NCBI GenBank assembly: GCA_028701435.1
Contig: JAQVQT010000001.1
Coordinates: 1 to 38,466 of the forward strand
Reading direction: 5' to 3'
From: Smithellaceae bacterium
GTDB lineage: Bacteria; Desulfobacterota; Syntrophia; Syntrophales; Smithellaceae
DNA length: 38,466 bases
The translations under genes were made by a program, and so were the position numbers. Positions within the stretch are counted from its first letter, which is position 1. Each line of letters starts with the position of its first letter. Positions 1 through 8,073 of the stretch are shown one piece after another. The notes below the pieces were generated by a model that had not been told where the DNA came from, did not search any database, and saw only the letters and a program-made list of their open reading frames with translations.

Positions 1-1
1 C

Positions 2-127
2 ATCAAAAGCACCGGCTCGCACAACCTGACCAATAACCTTTTCGGAATTGATTTCACTTTTGATCACGGCGTCAAGGTCTGGTCGGAGCAGTGGAGCGTT
101 TCGACGGGGCTGGAATACCGGTTTTAA
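2..127 (+). CDS. C-terminal end of an outer-membrane beta-barrel protein (partial)
   Basis: The reading frame is open from the window edge to a TAA at 125-127 and gives 41 residues. The fragment alternates polar and hydrophobic residues (for example GIDFTFDHGVKVW) and ends in GLEYRF. A terminal aromatic residue after an alternating strand is the classical signal recognised by the BAM complex, so this is probably the last strands of an outer-membrane barrel. The family cannot be told from so short a piece. The gene starts outside the window. A short ATG frame in another phase at 48 overlaps it and is not a gene. Confidence 0.55.
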   Translation: MKSTGSHNLTNNLFGIDFTFDHGVKVWSEQWSVSTGLEYRF

Positions 128-199
128 AGAGAGAGGCCCGCGGCTTGAAAGGCTGCGCTTATTGTCACCGGCAACACGATCTTACAAAAGGAAATCCTG

Positions 200-227
200 T
201 TTCAATTATCTCAAAATGATGTATAGT
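200..227 (+). promoter_or_regulatory. Possible promoter of the Crp/Fnr-type regulator
   Basis: A TATAGT -10-like hexamer at 222-227 is preceded 16 bases upstream by TTTCAA at 200-205, a poor match to TTGACA. It lies about 70 bases before the chosen ATG at 295, in the 167-base gap after the barrel gene. No clear terminator for the barrel gene is visible in that gap. Only the -10 is convincing. Confidence 0.3.
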
Positions 228-294
228 TTTCGCCGAAATGAACCGATCAGGTTCGAGATATCGGGGAAGAGGCCTGACCCGGAAAGGACCCAAG

Positions 295-900
295 ATGATG
301 GATGTCGCCCCATACCTGTACCTGATGCGTCATGCGCTGATGAAGTTCGGTCCCATTCCGGAATCCGAATGGGACCGGAACAAACATTTATCGGTTGAAC
401 TTCTTCATTTAAAGAAAGGACAGCACTTTGTAAAAATAGGAGATATCCCCGATAAATTGGGTTTTGTCGTCTCCGGTATTTTTCGCGTCTATTACAATAC
501 GGAACAGGGCGAGGAAAGGGTTTTCCTCTTCCGAAGCGAAAATCGATTTTTGTCCGCCTACCGGTCGGTTTTGGAATACGAGCCGTCAGGATTTGGTATA
601 CAAGCCCTTGAGCCAAGTTTTCTCATCTGTCTTCCGCTGAAAGAATATAAGCGTCTGCTGGCCGAGAGCACCTGCTGGAGCAATGTCAGCAGACAATATA
701 TGGAAGACCTGTTGGTTGAAAAAGAACAGCGGGAAAAAGAGTTGCTTTCGATCGATGCGACGTCACGGTATTTAAGCTTCAAAACAAGATATCCGGATGT
801 TGAAAACAGAGTATCCCAGTACCATATTGCGTCTTATCTCGGTATTACGGCGGTGGCCCTGAGCAGAATCCGCAAACGTCTGTGTGAAAAAAAGGCGTGA
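295..900 (+). CDS. Crp/Fnr-family transcriptional regulator
   Basis: This is a 201-residue protein with an N-terminal cyclic-nucleotide-binding-like jelly roll. Residues around KKGQHFVKIGDIPDKLGFVV and GIFRVYY are typical of that fold. A long helix follows, then a C-terminal winged helix (HIASYLGITAVALSRIRKRL). There are no cysteines arranged as in FNR for an Fe-S cluster, so the ligand is not evident. The start at 295 is chosen because GGAAAGGA lies just upstream and the family N-terminus fits; a frame extension to an ATG at 238 looks non-coding. The gene stops 3 bases before a perfect palindrome, and a three-gene metabolic operon follows on the same strand. The regulator probably acts there, but this is inference. 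Confidence 0.85.
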   Translation: MMDVAPYLYLMRHALMKFGPIPESEWDRNKHLSVELLHLKKGQHFVKIGDIPDKLGFVVSGIFRVYYNTEQGEERVFLFRSENRFLSAYRSVLEYEPSGFGIQALEPSFLICLPLKEYKRLLAESTCWSNVSRQYMEDLLVEKEQREKELLSIDATSRYLSFKTRYPDVENRVSQYHIASYLGITAVALSRIRKRLCEKKA

Positions 901-903
901 TTT

Positions 904-919
904 ATTAACCCGGGTTAAT
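904..919. promoter_or_regulatory. Perfect 16-bp palindrome, candidate operator
   Basis: ATTAACCCGGGTTAAT is a perfect inverted repeat starting 3 bases after the regulator stop codon. Its core TTAAC-N4-GTTAA has the 5-4-5 geometry of FNR/DNR-type sites (TTGAT-N4-ATCAA) but different bases. Its centre (911.5) would sit near -41.5 if transcription starts about 7 bases after the TATTCT at 941-946, which is the classical class II activator position. The palindrome is seen directly; its binding partner is inferred. Confidence 0.5.
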
Positions 920-940
920 GAACCGCCTCCTATCTTGTTG

Positions 941-946
941 TATTCT
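941..946 (+). promoter_or_regulatory. Candidate -10 element of the SDR-ThDP-MFS operon
   Basis: TATTCT matches four of six positions of the sigma70 -10 consensus. No recognisable -35 hexamer stands 16-18 bases upstream, which is what an activator-dependent promoter would look like. It lies 85 bases before the ATG at 1031. Confidence 0.3.
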
Positions 947-1030
947 ACCTTCCAAGTGAATCGTTGCCGAATGATCTTTGACGCACAAAGGCCTGTCTGG
1001 AAGCCTGTGCGGAAACGGAAAGGGAAAGAA

Positions 1031-2020
1031 ATGAAAACAGCTTTTGTCACGGGGGCAGCCGGCTTTATAGGATTGAACCTGATTGAGGAACTCAACCAGG
1101 AGAAAGAAGAATGGAATATTGCGGCTCTGTATCTGCCGGGCGAAGACATACGGCGTCTGTCTCCATTCGCGAATGTCCGTACCCTCGAAGGAAACATTCT
1201 GAATCGGGATTCTCTGCTGAAGGCCATCCCTGAAAAGGTCGATGTTGTTTTTCATTTGGCGGGCGATACGAGCACCTGGTCAAAAAACAACGCCCGGCAA
1301 TACAGGATTAATGTGGAAGGCACCGTCCATATGCTGGATGCGGCTGTTAAAAAGAAAGCCGGTCGTTTCATTTACACGTCATCGATTTCAGCCTTCGGGT
1401 TTCACGAGGATCCCGTATCGGAAGCGACGGTTTCCACGGCAATGAAATCGGGTGTGAATTACCACAGGACCAAATTTTTGGCTGAGCAGGAGGTTCGCAA
1501 AAGAAGCCGAATGCTGAAGACGGTGATTCTGAATCCCTGCAACGTCATCGGCCCCTACGATCGGGTGAATTGGGCTCAAACCATTCAGGGCATCTACAAC
1601 GGGAAAGTTGATGGCTACCCTCCGGGGATTGGCACCTTTGCCCACGTGAAGGATATTGCCCGTGCTCATGTACAGGCGGGCATTCGGGAGGACTTGGAAA
1701 GACAATACGTTCTGGGCGGAACACAGGCGACTTTCCAAGAGGCGTTTAACACGATAACGGCGGTTCTGAACAAGAAGCATTTGAATAAGCCCCTGTCAAA
1801 ACCGATGCTGCGGGCGGCTGTGTTCATCTTCAAACTGAAATCATGGATCGATAAAAAAGAACCCGCGCTCTCCCTGGAGAAATACAAAAGAATTGTCGGA
1901 ACACAGATCATCGATGACCGCAGGGCCGTCCGGGATTTGGATCACAGAAAGACGCCTCTCAAGAAAATGTTCGAAGACAGTTACAACTGGCTGCTGCAGG
2001 AAAATTTACTGAAAGAATAA
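1031..2020 (+). CDS. NAD(P)-dependent epimerase/dehydratase (extended SDR)
   Basis: This is a 329-residue extended short-chain dehydrogenase/reductase. The Rossmann nucleotide-binding motif TGAAGFIG is at residues 7-14. The catalytic YxxxK pair lies in YHRTK (Tyr144, Lys148), preceded by the IYTSSISAFG strand that carries the catalytic serine. The overall pattern (VFHLAGDTSTW, NVEGTVHMLDAA, LNPCNVIGPYD) is closest to the dihydroflavonol-reductase/3-beta-hydroxysteroid-dehydrogenase-like branch, so a ketone/alcohol oxidoreduction is more likely than sugar epimerisation. The ATG at 1031 follows GGAAAGGGAAAG and begins directly at the Rossmann strand; the open frame reaches back to 884 but overlaps the regulator. 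It is the first gene of a three-gene operon, 26 bases before the ThDP enzyme. The substrate is unknown. Confidence 0.85.
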   Translation: MKTAFVTGAAGFIGLNLIEELNQEKEEWNIAALYLPGEDIRRLSPFANVRTLEGNILNRDSLLKAIPEKVDVVFHLAGDTSTWSKNNARQYRINVEGTVHMLDAAVKKKAGRFIYTSSISAFGFHEDPVSEATVSTAMKSGVNYHRTKFLAEQEVRKRSRMLKTVILNPCNVIGPYDRVNWAQTIQGIYNGKVDGYPPGIGTFAHVKDIARAHVQAGIREDLERQYVLGGTQATFQEAFNTITAVLNKKHLNKPLSKPMLRAAVFIFKLKSWIDKKEPALSLEKYKRIVGTQIIDDRRAVRDLDHRKTPLKKMFEDSYNWLLQENLLKE

Positions 2021-2046
2021 TTTGTGGAAAGGATGAAGGTAACCCT

Positions 2047-3762
2047 ATGAGCGAAGAATGCGAAAGCAAGACCAAAAAACAGGGATGGGAACTGATTACC
2101 GATGCGTTTGTAAAACGCGGGGTTGAGTTTCTTTTTACGGTGCCGGGGGAAAGCATATCTCCCGTCCAGCGGGCCTGCGAAGGCACTTCCATCAGAATCA
2201 TTTCCACCCGCCACGAACAGTCGGCGACGTTCATGGCCGAAACCTACGGCAGAATGACCAGAAAACCGGGCATTGTGGTGGTGACATACGCCCCCGGTTT
2301 TACGAATACGCTGTCGGGAATACAAAATGCAAACCTATCCAATTCTCCCCTGATTCTGATTGCAGGGGCGCAGGGAAGAAAAGCGCCGGACCGGCTGGGT
2401 CTTCAGGATATGAAGCAGGAGCCCATCATCCAGTCTATGGTGAAGAAATCACTGGTCTGCACCCAGGCGGAGCGGATTCCGGAGTATATCGACATGGCGT
2501 TTCGTTATGCCGGCAACGGACGTCCCGGCCCGGTGTTTTTGGAGCTGCCCATTGATGTCCTCACTGCGGCGGTTGATCCAACAGCGGTAAAGAGTCTGGC
2601 GACAACGGTTCAGTCGCGGCCTGTCGACCAAAACGACGTCCGGAAGATGATGGAGATCATCCGGAACTCGAAAAAGCCGATGATCGTGACCGGAAGCGGA
2701 GTCTATTATGCCGATGCGGGACCGGCGCTAATCTCTTTCGTTGAAAAAACGGGAATCCCCGTATTTACCAGTAAATTTTCAAGGGGCCTGATTCCGGATA
2801 CCCACCCGCTGTGCTTCGGATCTTCCGTGGCGATCACTCCCGGCTGCGCTGTTTGGGCAACCGTCCTGTCGGACTGCGTTATCCTTCTGGGAACGCGTCT
2901 ATGCCTCTATCATGCAAACGGGGACTTATATAATCCGGCTGCGCGGATCATTCAGGTGGATATCGAGCCGGAGGAGATCGGCAGGAACCGTTCTTCCGAT
3001 CTGGCTGTTTTTGCCGATATCAAAGGGCTTCTGGATCAGTGCAACGCGTTCATCGACGCGGAGGATATCGGAAATTCTCTCCAAGAGGCATTTAAACCCT
3101 GGATCGATGAACTTCGAAAAGAACACAGGGAGCGCAAAGAGTTGCAGAAATTCACTACGGAAAGCAAAAGCATTCCGATTCACCCGGCAAGACTGGCAAA
3201 AGAAATCGACAATTTTATGGACCGGGCGGATGACGTCGTCGTGACCGACGGCGGCGATCTGCCGTCATGGGTGCTCACGACCAGAACGTGCCGCGGCACC
3301 TGGAATGAGATGGCTTCGGGACTTTTCGGCTGTCTCGGCGTCGGCTTGCCTTACGCGAATGCTGCAAAGCTAGTGCGTCCCCAAAGCAGGGTTTTGCTCT
3401 GTTCCGGCGACGGCTCCATGGGATTCAATTTTATGGAACTCGAAACCTCCATCCGCAAGAAAATTCCGATCGTCGTTGTGATCGGCAACAATAATCTTTG
3501 GGGGATGACCTCCAACAGCATGAGAGGCAGATTCGGCCATCTTGTGCCGGATACCGTTGAACTGGATTTTGTGCCCTATCATAAAATGATGGAAGCGCTT
3601 GGCGGCGAAGGGATGCTGGTTGAAAAACCGGAGGATATCCGGCCGGCCCTGGAAAAAGCCTTTGCTTCGGGAAAAACGACCGTCATCAATGTGATGATGG
3701 ATCCCGCCGTGATCGGTCCGGCATCGGAGGCAATGGCCTCGTTAAAGGACGCGGAGGTCTAG
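2047..3762 (+). CDS. Thiamine-diphosphate-dependent enzyme, acetolactate synthase-like
   Basis: This is a 571-residue protein with the three-domain build of the acetolactate synthase/benzoylformate decarboxylase/2-hydroxyacyl-CoA lyase superfamily. The N-terminal pyrimidine-binding domain has the catalytic glutamate in RHEQSA (Glu57). The central domain spans roughly 190-330. The C-terminal pyrophosphate-binding domain has GDG at 454-456 and NNNLWG at 481-486, the Mg/ThDP motif. The family is certain but the reaction is not: the same fold makes acetolactate, decarboxylates 2-oxo acids or oxalyl-CoA, or cleaves 2-hydroxyacyl-CoA. No small regulatory ilvN-type subunit is nearby, and the neighbours are an SDR and an MFS transporter. 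A housekeeping acetolactate synthase for branched-chain amino acids is therefore unlikely. Confidence 0.88.
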   Translation: MSEECESKTKKQGWELITDAFVKRGVEFLFTVPGESISPVQRACEGTSIRIISTRHEQSATFMAETYGRMTRKPGIVVVTYAPGFTNTLSGIQNANLSNSPLILIAGAQGRKAPDRLGLQDMKQEPIIQSMVKKSLVCTQAERIPEYIDMAFRYAGNGRPGPVFLELPIDVLTAAVDPTAVKSLATTVQSRPVDQNDVRKMMEIIRNSKKPMIVTGSGVYYADAGPALISFVEKTGIPVFTSKFSRGLIPDTHPLCFGSSVAITPGCAVWATVLSDCVILLGTRLCLYHANGDLYNPAARIIQVDIEPEEIGRNRSSDLAVFADIKGLLDQCNAFIDAEDIGNSLQEAFKPWIDELRKEHRERKELQKFTTESKSIPIHPARLAKEIDNFMDRADDVVVTDGGDLPSWVLTTRTCRGTWNEMASGLFGCLGVGLPYANAAKLVRPQSRVLLCSGDGSMGFNFMELETSIRKKIPIVVVIGNNNLWGMTSNSMRGRFGHLVPDTVELDFVPYHKMMEALGGEGMLVEKPEDIRPALEKAFASGKTTVINVMMDPAVIGPASEAMASLKDAEV

Positions 3763-3803
3763 CCCGGCAAGGAAGGAAATCAAAGAGAATGGGGAGGTGC
3801 AAT

Positions 3804-5060
3804 TTGTCGACGAAACAGTTCCGGAAGGGCGGATTTTCATCCTGGTATGTCCTGATCATCTGCAGCCTCCTTTATATGATCAATTACATGGATCGCCAGG
3901 TTTTATCGATCACCGTAGAATATATGAAAGCCGATCTAGGCTTGACGGATACAGAAATAGGAATCATCCAGACCACTTTTTTTGCGAGCATGGCGGTGTT
4001 TGCGTTTCCTGCCGCCTATCTTGCAGACCGCTGGAGCAGAAAAAAAGCCGTCTCCCTGATGGGCATTATCTGGAGCGTTTTTACCTTCCTTACGGGCCTC
4101 GGCAGGAATTTTCTGAGCATTATCATCCCCCGCGCTCTGGTCGGCATTGGCGAGGCGGGGTTTACTTCCGGCGGCATTCCGATGATCGCAGCCGCCTTTT
4201 CTGCAAAGGCACGCGCCAAAGCCATGGGCATCTTCAATATGGCCATGGCTATCGGTGCGGCACTGGGCGTGGTTTTGGGAGGATACATTGCCCAGACGCA
4301 TGGCTGGAGAATGGCGTTTTACATTTTCGCGATTCCCGGCATCGTCCTCAGCCTGCTCGCACTTCTGATGAAAGATTACAGTGCGACAGAAGACAAGAAT
4401 GAATCGGCGCAGAAAGCCACCTTTCTCAGGACCATCACCACGCTTTTTAAAATACCAACTCTTCGATGGATATATCTGGGATATGCTATGCAAAATATTA
4501 TGTTCTTTTCATTTCTGACATGGGGACCGGCTTTTCTTATGCGTACCCAGCAAATCGACTCGACCAAGGCCGGCATGATCATCGGGCTTATTTCCATTAT
4601 GGCCATTATCGGGGCTGTTCTGGGAGGCGTGTTGGCGGATTCCTGGCAGAAGCGAAGTAAAAACGGACGAATGCTGACGGCAACGTTTGGATTGTTGTTC
4701 TCATCCATACTATTGCTCACAGCGATGTGCCTGGAATTCAGGGGGGTCGGATTTGTTGTCGGCATTCTATACGGCATTGTCGCAATTATTCCTATTCCGG
4801 CCATCACGGCCGTCACACAGGATGTGGCGCCCCCCTCTGTGAGAAGCGCATCGTGGGGCATGAATGCTTTTTGTTGTTATGTTTTAGGAGGCGCATGGGC
4901 GCCCATGATTGTCGGAATCATATCGGACCGGTTGGGCGGAGGAGGATACGGCTTAAAAATAGGGCTCTTGATTGCGACGACGGGCGGTTTCATCGGATCC
5001 CTATTTTACTGGATCAGCTCAAGAAGCTATGCTGCGGATTTGAAGAAAGTGGAAGAATAA
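3804..5060 (+). CDS. Major facilitator superfamily transporter
   Basis: This is a polytopic membrane protein of about 418 residues with twelve predicted hydrophobic segments. The MFS loop 2-3 motif appears as ADRWSRKKAV. The N-terminal half starts with WYVLIICSLLYMINYMDRQV, typical of the anion:cation symporter/hexuronate or spinster-like groups that carry organic anions. An excellent GGGGAGGT at 3792-3798 stands five bases before a TTG at 3804, so that start is preferred; an in-frame ATG at 3789 would place this site inside the gene. It is the last gene of the SDR-ThDP operon and probably moves that pathway's substrate or product across the inner membrane. The solute cannot be named. Confidence 0.85.
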   Translation: MSTKQFRKGGFSSWYVLIICSLLYMINYMDRQVLSITVEYMKADLGLTDTEIGIIQTTFFASMAVFAFPAAYLADRWSRKKAVSLMGIIWSVFTFLTGLGRNFLSIIIPRALVGIGEAGFTSGGIPMIAAAFSAKARAKAMGIFNMAMAIGAALGVVLGGYIAQTHGWRMAFYIFAIPGIVLSLLALLMKDYSATEDKNESAQKATFLRTITTLFKIPTLRWIYLGYAMQNIMFFSFLTWGPAFLMRTQQIDSTKAGMIIGLISIMAIIGAVLGGVLADSWQKRSKNGRMLTATFGLLFSSILLLTAMCLEFRGVGFVVGILYGIVAIIPIPAITAVTQDVAPPSVRSASWGMNAFCCYVLGGAWAPMIVGIISDRLGGGGYGLKIGLLIATTGGFIGSLFYWISSRSYAADLKKVEE

Positions 5061-5135
5061 ACAGTTTACGGACGGCTCTCCGTGGTTGGACGAAACGTTC
5101 TTCCTCTTCGTCTTTCAATGCGTCGGGCAGGTTTT

Positions 5136-6848
5136 TCACTGCCCCGGGGATGACGTCCCGCCTTCTCCAAGGGACTTGTGATATTCTTTGATCAGCGCTT
5201 TTTTGGGAAGGCCGACTTCGATGATGTCCCACGGCAGGAATTCATTTACATCCTTTTGACGATAGACGTAGAAGTCGGGATTGATGGTCACCTCTTTGAA
5301 CGCCCGCATCCAGTTGCCGTTTAGGCGATGCGCGGCCAGCAGAATGTCACCCACACGACGATCCCCGGAAGACAAGAGCGCCTGTACGTAGGCCCACTTC
5401 GGCACGTCGGCGATGACGTGAATCTGCTTGTCGGAGCGAAACGCGTGGGTTATCTTTTTGATTCTGCGCCCCACATCCTGAACCTCCGCAAGCGGGCACC
5501 ATTGGAGCGGCGTTCGCGGTTTGGGAATAAACTGATTGATGCTCAGCGTGATGCGCCGGAATTTCCGTTTTCCTTTTGTTTGGGCCAGCGCCGTGTGCTG
5601 GATTTTTTTGACCAGATCGATGATGGCGTCGATATCCGCATCTTCTTCCGAAGGCAGACCCACCATAAAATACAGGCGCAGATTGGACATTTCCTTTTCA
5701 ATCAAAAGCTTCGCGGCGTTCAGAATATCGTCCGTTGTGATCCCCTTGCGCAGCAGATCGCGCAGCCGCTGGCTTCCCGCCTCGGGGGCAAGCGCAACCG
5801 TTTCGATGCCGACCGCCTTGAGAATCTCGACAATATCTTCATTGATCCTGTCCAGACGCAGGGAGCCGATGCCCGCCTGCGCTCCGCGACCAACAATATA
5901 TCGGCAGAATTTTATCAGATCGGGATGATCGGAAACCGCCGTCCCGACCAGGCCGATTTTATTTTTTATCATGAGACCACGATCGATGGCGGACACGATT
6001 TCTTCATAGCCGCGGAAGCGCGGCGGCGCGTAAACAAAACCTGCCGCGCAGAAACGGCAGAGGTGAGGACAGCCGCGGTTGACTTCGACAAGAAACATGT
6101 CCGCCATTTCCGCATCGGCGCCGCTGACAACTTCGGTCGTGCAAAAAGCATCAATATTTTTTATGGGCAAAATCTGAATTTTCTTGGGCAGTCCCTCGGT
6201 GAGCGGCGCAATATCCTTGATCTTACCTTCGGGGAAATAGGACACCGCATAGAGCGAAGGAACGTAAATTCCCGGTATTTGTTTTTGCAAATTGTTGAGC
6301 AAGACTTTCCGGTCGAGAGTAAGCCGCCTGGCTTCGGCAAACACCCGCGCAAACTGCGGCAGGATTTCCTCGGCTTCCCCTAAAATAAAGACATCAAAAT
6401 AATCCGCCAGAGGCTCCGGATTGAGCGTCAGCGCGATGCCGCCGCCGATCAACAGCGGGTGCCCGCCCGCGCGGTCCTTCGATTTCAGCGGAATGCCGCT
6501 TGAATCCAGTATTTTCAGAATGGCCGGGTAATCGTTTTCAAAGGAAACGGAAAACGCCAGAACATCAAAATCACGAAGGGGCTTTCGGCTTTCCAGGCTG
6601 ACAAGTTCCACCGCGCCGGCGGCGTATTCGGCGTCGCCGCCGGCGGGCAGAAACACTCTCTCACAAAGAAGGGAGGGGAGCTCGTTGATGATTTTATAAA
6701 CCGTCTGGAATCCGAGATTGGCCATGCCGATCCGGTAAAGATTGGGATAGGCCAGGCAAACCGTCAGACAGGTTCCCCAGACTTTTTTCACGACGCCCCG
6801 CTCACGAGCCAGCAGGGTCTCGTATTTTTTCTTTTCCTTCCAGTTCAT
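5136..6848 (-). CDS. B12-binding-like radical SAM protein downstream of ftsZ
   Basis: This is a 570-residue protein. Residues 1 to about 230 form a cobalamin-binding-like region (YPNLYRIGMANLGFQTVYKI, DVFILGEAEEILPQ). A radical SAM TIM barrel follows, with the cluster motif CPHLCRFC (Cys260, Cys264, Cys267). It resembles the uncharacterised B12/radical-SAM family often found joined to a DUF2344 domain; that C-terminal domain is absent here. Residues near GLPSEEDADIDAII and SINQFIPKPRTPLQW fit this group. The ATG at 6848 matches the family N-terminus; AAAGGAGG lies about 13 bases upstream, which is rather far, and the open frame runs on into ftsZ. It is the last gene of the dcw run, 58 bases after ftsZ. 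Its reaction is unknown. RNA or protein methylation is a guess from relatives. Confidence 0.8.
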   Translation of the reverse strand: MNWKEKKKYETLLARERGVVKKVWGTCLTVCLAYPNLYRIGMANLGFQTVYKIINELPSLLCERVFLPAGGDAEYAAGAVELVSLESRKPLRDFDVLAFSVSFENDYPAILKILDSSGIPLKSKDRAGGHPLLIGGGIALTLNPEPLADYFDVFILGEAEEILPQFARVFAEARRLTLDRKVLLNNLQKQIPGIYVPSLYAVSYFPEGKIKDIAPLTEGLPKKIQILPIKNIDAFCTTEVVSGADAEMADMFLVEVNRGCPHLCRFCAAGFVYAPPRFRGYEEIVSAIDRGLMIKNKIGLVGTAVSDHPDLIKFCRYIVGRGAQAGIGSLRLDRINEDIVEILKAVGIETVALAPEAGSQRLRDLLRKGITTDDILNAAKLLIEKEMSNLRLYFMVGLPSEEDADIDAIIDLVKKIQHTALAQTKGKRKFRRITLSINQFIPKPRTPLQWCPLAEVQDVGRRIKKITHAFRSDKQIHVIADVPKWAYVQALLSSGDRRVGDILLAAHRLNGNWMRAFKEVTINPDFYVYRQKDVNEFLPWDIIEVGLPKKALIKEYHKSLGEGGTSSPGQ

Positions 6849-6906
6849 GGACCGTTCATGGCCTCCTTTGCGATCCAGCCCGCATTCGGACAGCCACGAT
6901 GTTTTC

Positions 6907-8055
6907 CTAGTCCGCCTGCCGGCGCAGGAACGTGGGAATGTCAATATCCACGTTTTCGTTTTCGTCGCTGACGCCCATTGTCACCACATTGGCCGGGTCG
7001 CCGGATTTGCTCCTGCGCATGAACGCCGGCGTCGATAAATCTTCCCGTCGAAAGCCGCCCAGATGCGTCACATTGGAGGGCGTCTGCTTCTTCCGGGCAT
7101 CCTCAAACCCCGTCGCGATCACGGTGATGCGGATTTCATCCTTCATGTTTTCGTCAATGACCGTGCCGAAGATGATATTGGCATCCTCATGCGCCTCGGC
7201 CTGAATCAGGGACGAGGCCTCGTTCACTTCATACAGGCTCATATCGGGCCCGCCGGTGATGCTGAGCAGAATGCCCTGCGCTCCCTGAATGGTGTTGTCC
7301 TCCAGAAGCGGCGAGGAAATCGCCCGCTGCGCGGCCTCGACGGCGCGGTTCTCTCCGCTGGCCGTGCCGGTGCCCATCAGCGCCATGCCCATGCTGCTCA
7401 TGATGTTCTTGACGTCGGCAAAGTCAAGGTTGATCAGACCGGGAACAATGATCAGATCGGAGATGCCTTTTACGGCCTGATAGAGAATATCATCGGCTTT
7501 CTTGAAGGCTTCCAGCAGCGAAAGCCCCCGCCCGCCCAGGCTCAACAGCCTCTGGTTGGGAACCACGATCAGCGTGTCCACCACATCGCGAAGCTGCACG
7601 ATGCCGTCTTCCGCCTGCGCGTTTCGTCTTTTGCCTTCAAACTGAAAGGGTTTGGTCACCACGGCAACGGTCAACGCGCCGCATTCCCGGGCCACCTCCG
7701 CGATCACCGGCGCCGCGCCCGTGCCGGTTCCTCCGCCGAGGCCCGCCGTGATGAAAATCATGTCCGCCCCTTCCAGGTGACGGCGGATTTCATCGCGGGA
7801 TTCCAGCGCCGCCTGTTTGCCGATCTCCGGATTGGAGCCCGCGCCCAGGCCCTTGGTCACTTCCGCTCCGATCTGGATCTTCACGGGCGCGCTGGATGCT
7901 CCCAGCGCCTGGGCGTCCGTGTTCGCGATAATAAAATCGACGCCCCGCAGCGTGTAGGAAATCATGGTATTGACGGCGTTCCCGCCGCCGCCGCCCGCGC
8001 CCACCACTTTGATTCTTGCCGAATTCTCGATGCATTCCTCCGTTAATTCAAACAT
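6907..8055 (-). CDS. ftsZ: Cell division GTPase FtsZ
   Basis: FtsZ is the tubulin homologue that polymerises into the cytokinetic Z-ring. The 382-residue protein shows the nucleotide loop VVGAGGGGGNAVNTM near residue 17, the tubulin signature GGGTGTG near residue 105, and the catalytic T7-loop region NLDFADVKNIM. Its conserved C-terminal peptide DIPTFLRRQAD binds FtsA and other partners. The ATG at 8055 is preferred because AGAAGGGGG lies at good distance; a GTG two codons earlier (8061) is possible. It lies 18 bases downstream of ftsA in the dcw run, as in most bacteria. Length and motifs are ordinary. Confidence 0.98.
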   Translation of the reverse strand: MFELTEECIENSARIKVVGAGGGGGNAVNTMISYTLRGVDFIIANTDAQALGASSAPVKIQIGAEVTKGLGAGSNPEIGKQAALESRDEIRRHLEGADMIFITAGLGGGTGTGAAPVIAEVARECGALTVAVVTKPFQFEGKRRNAQAEDGIVQLRDVVDTLIVVPNQRLLSLGGRGLSLLEAFKKADDILYQAVKGISDLIIVPGLINLDFADVKNIMSSMGMALMGTGTASGENRAVEAAQRAISSPLLEDNTIQGAQGILLSITGGPDMSLYEVNEASSLIQAEAHEDANIIFGTVIDENMKDEIRITVIATGFEDARKKQTPSNVTHLGGFRREDLSTPAFMRRSKSGDPANVVTMGVSDENENVDIDIPTFLRRQAD

Positions 8056-8073
8056 GCACACCCCCTTCTTTGT

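Noticed and set aside
5089..5112. GACGAA / TTCGTC inverted repeat after the MFS gene, as a terminator
   Set aside because: The stem is only six base pairs with a 12-base loop and no T-run follows; too weak to call.
7063..8046. Long + strand frame opposite ftsZ (also 8527-9519 opposite ftsA, 5328-6383 opposite the radical SAM gene, 12736-13710 opposite murG)
   Set aside because: All are shadows of strongly conserved minus-strand genes; their translations are His/Gln/Arg-rich and match no family pattern.
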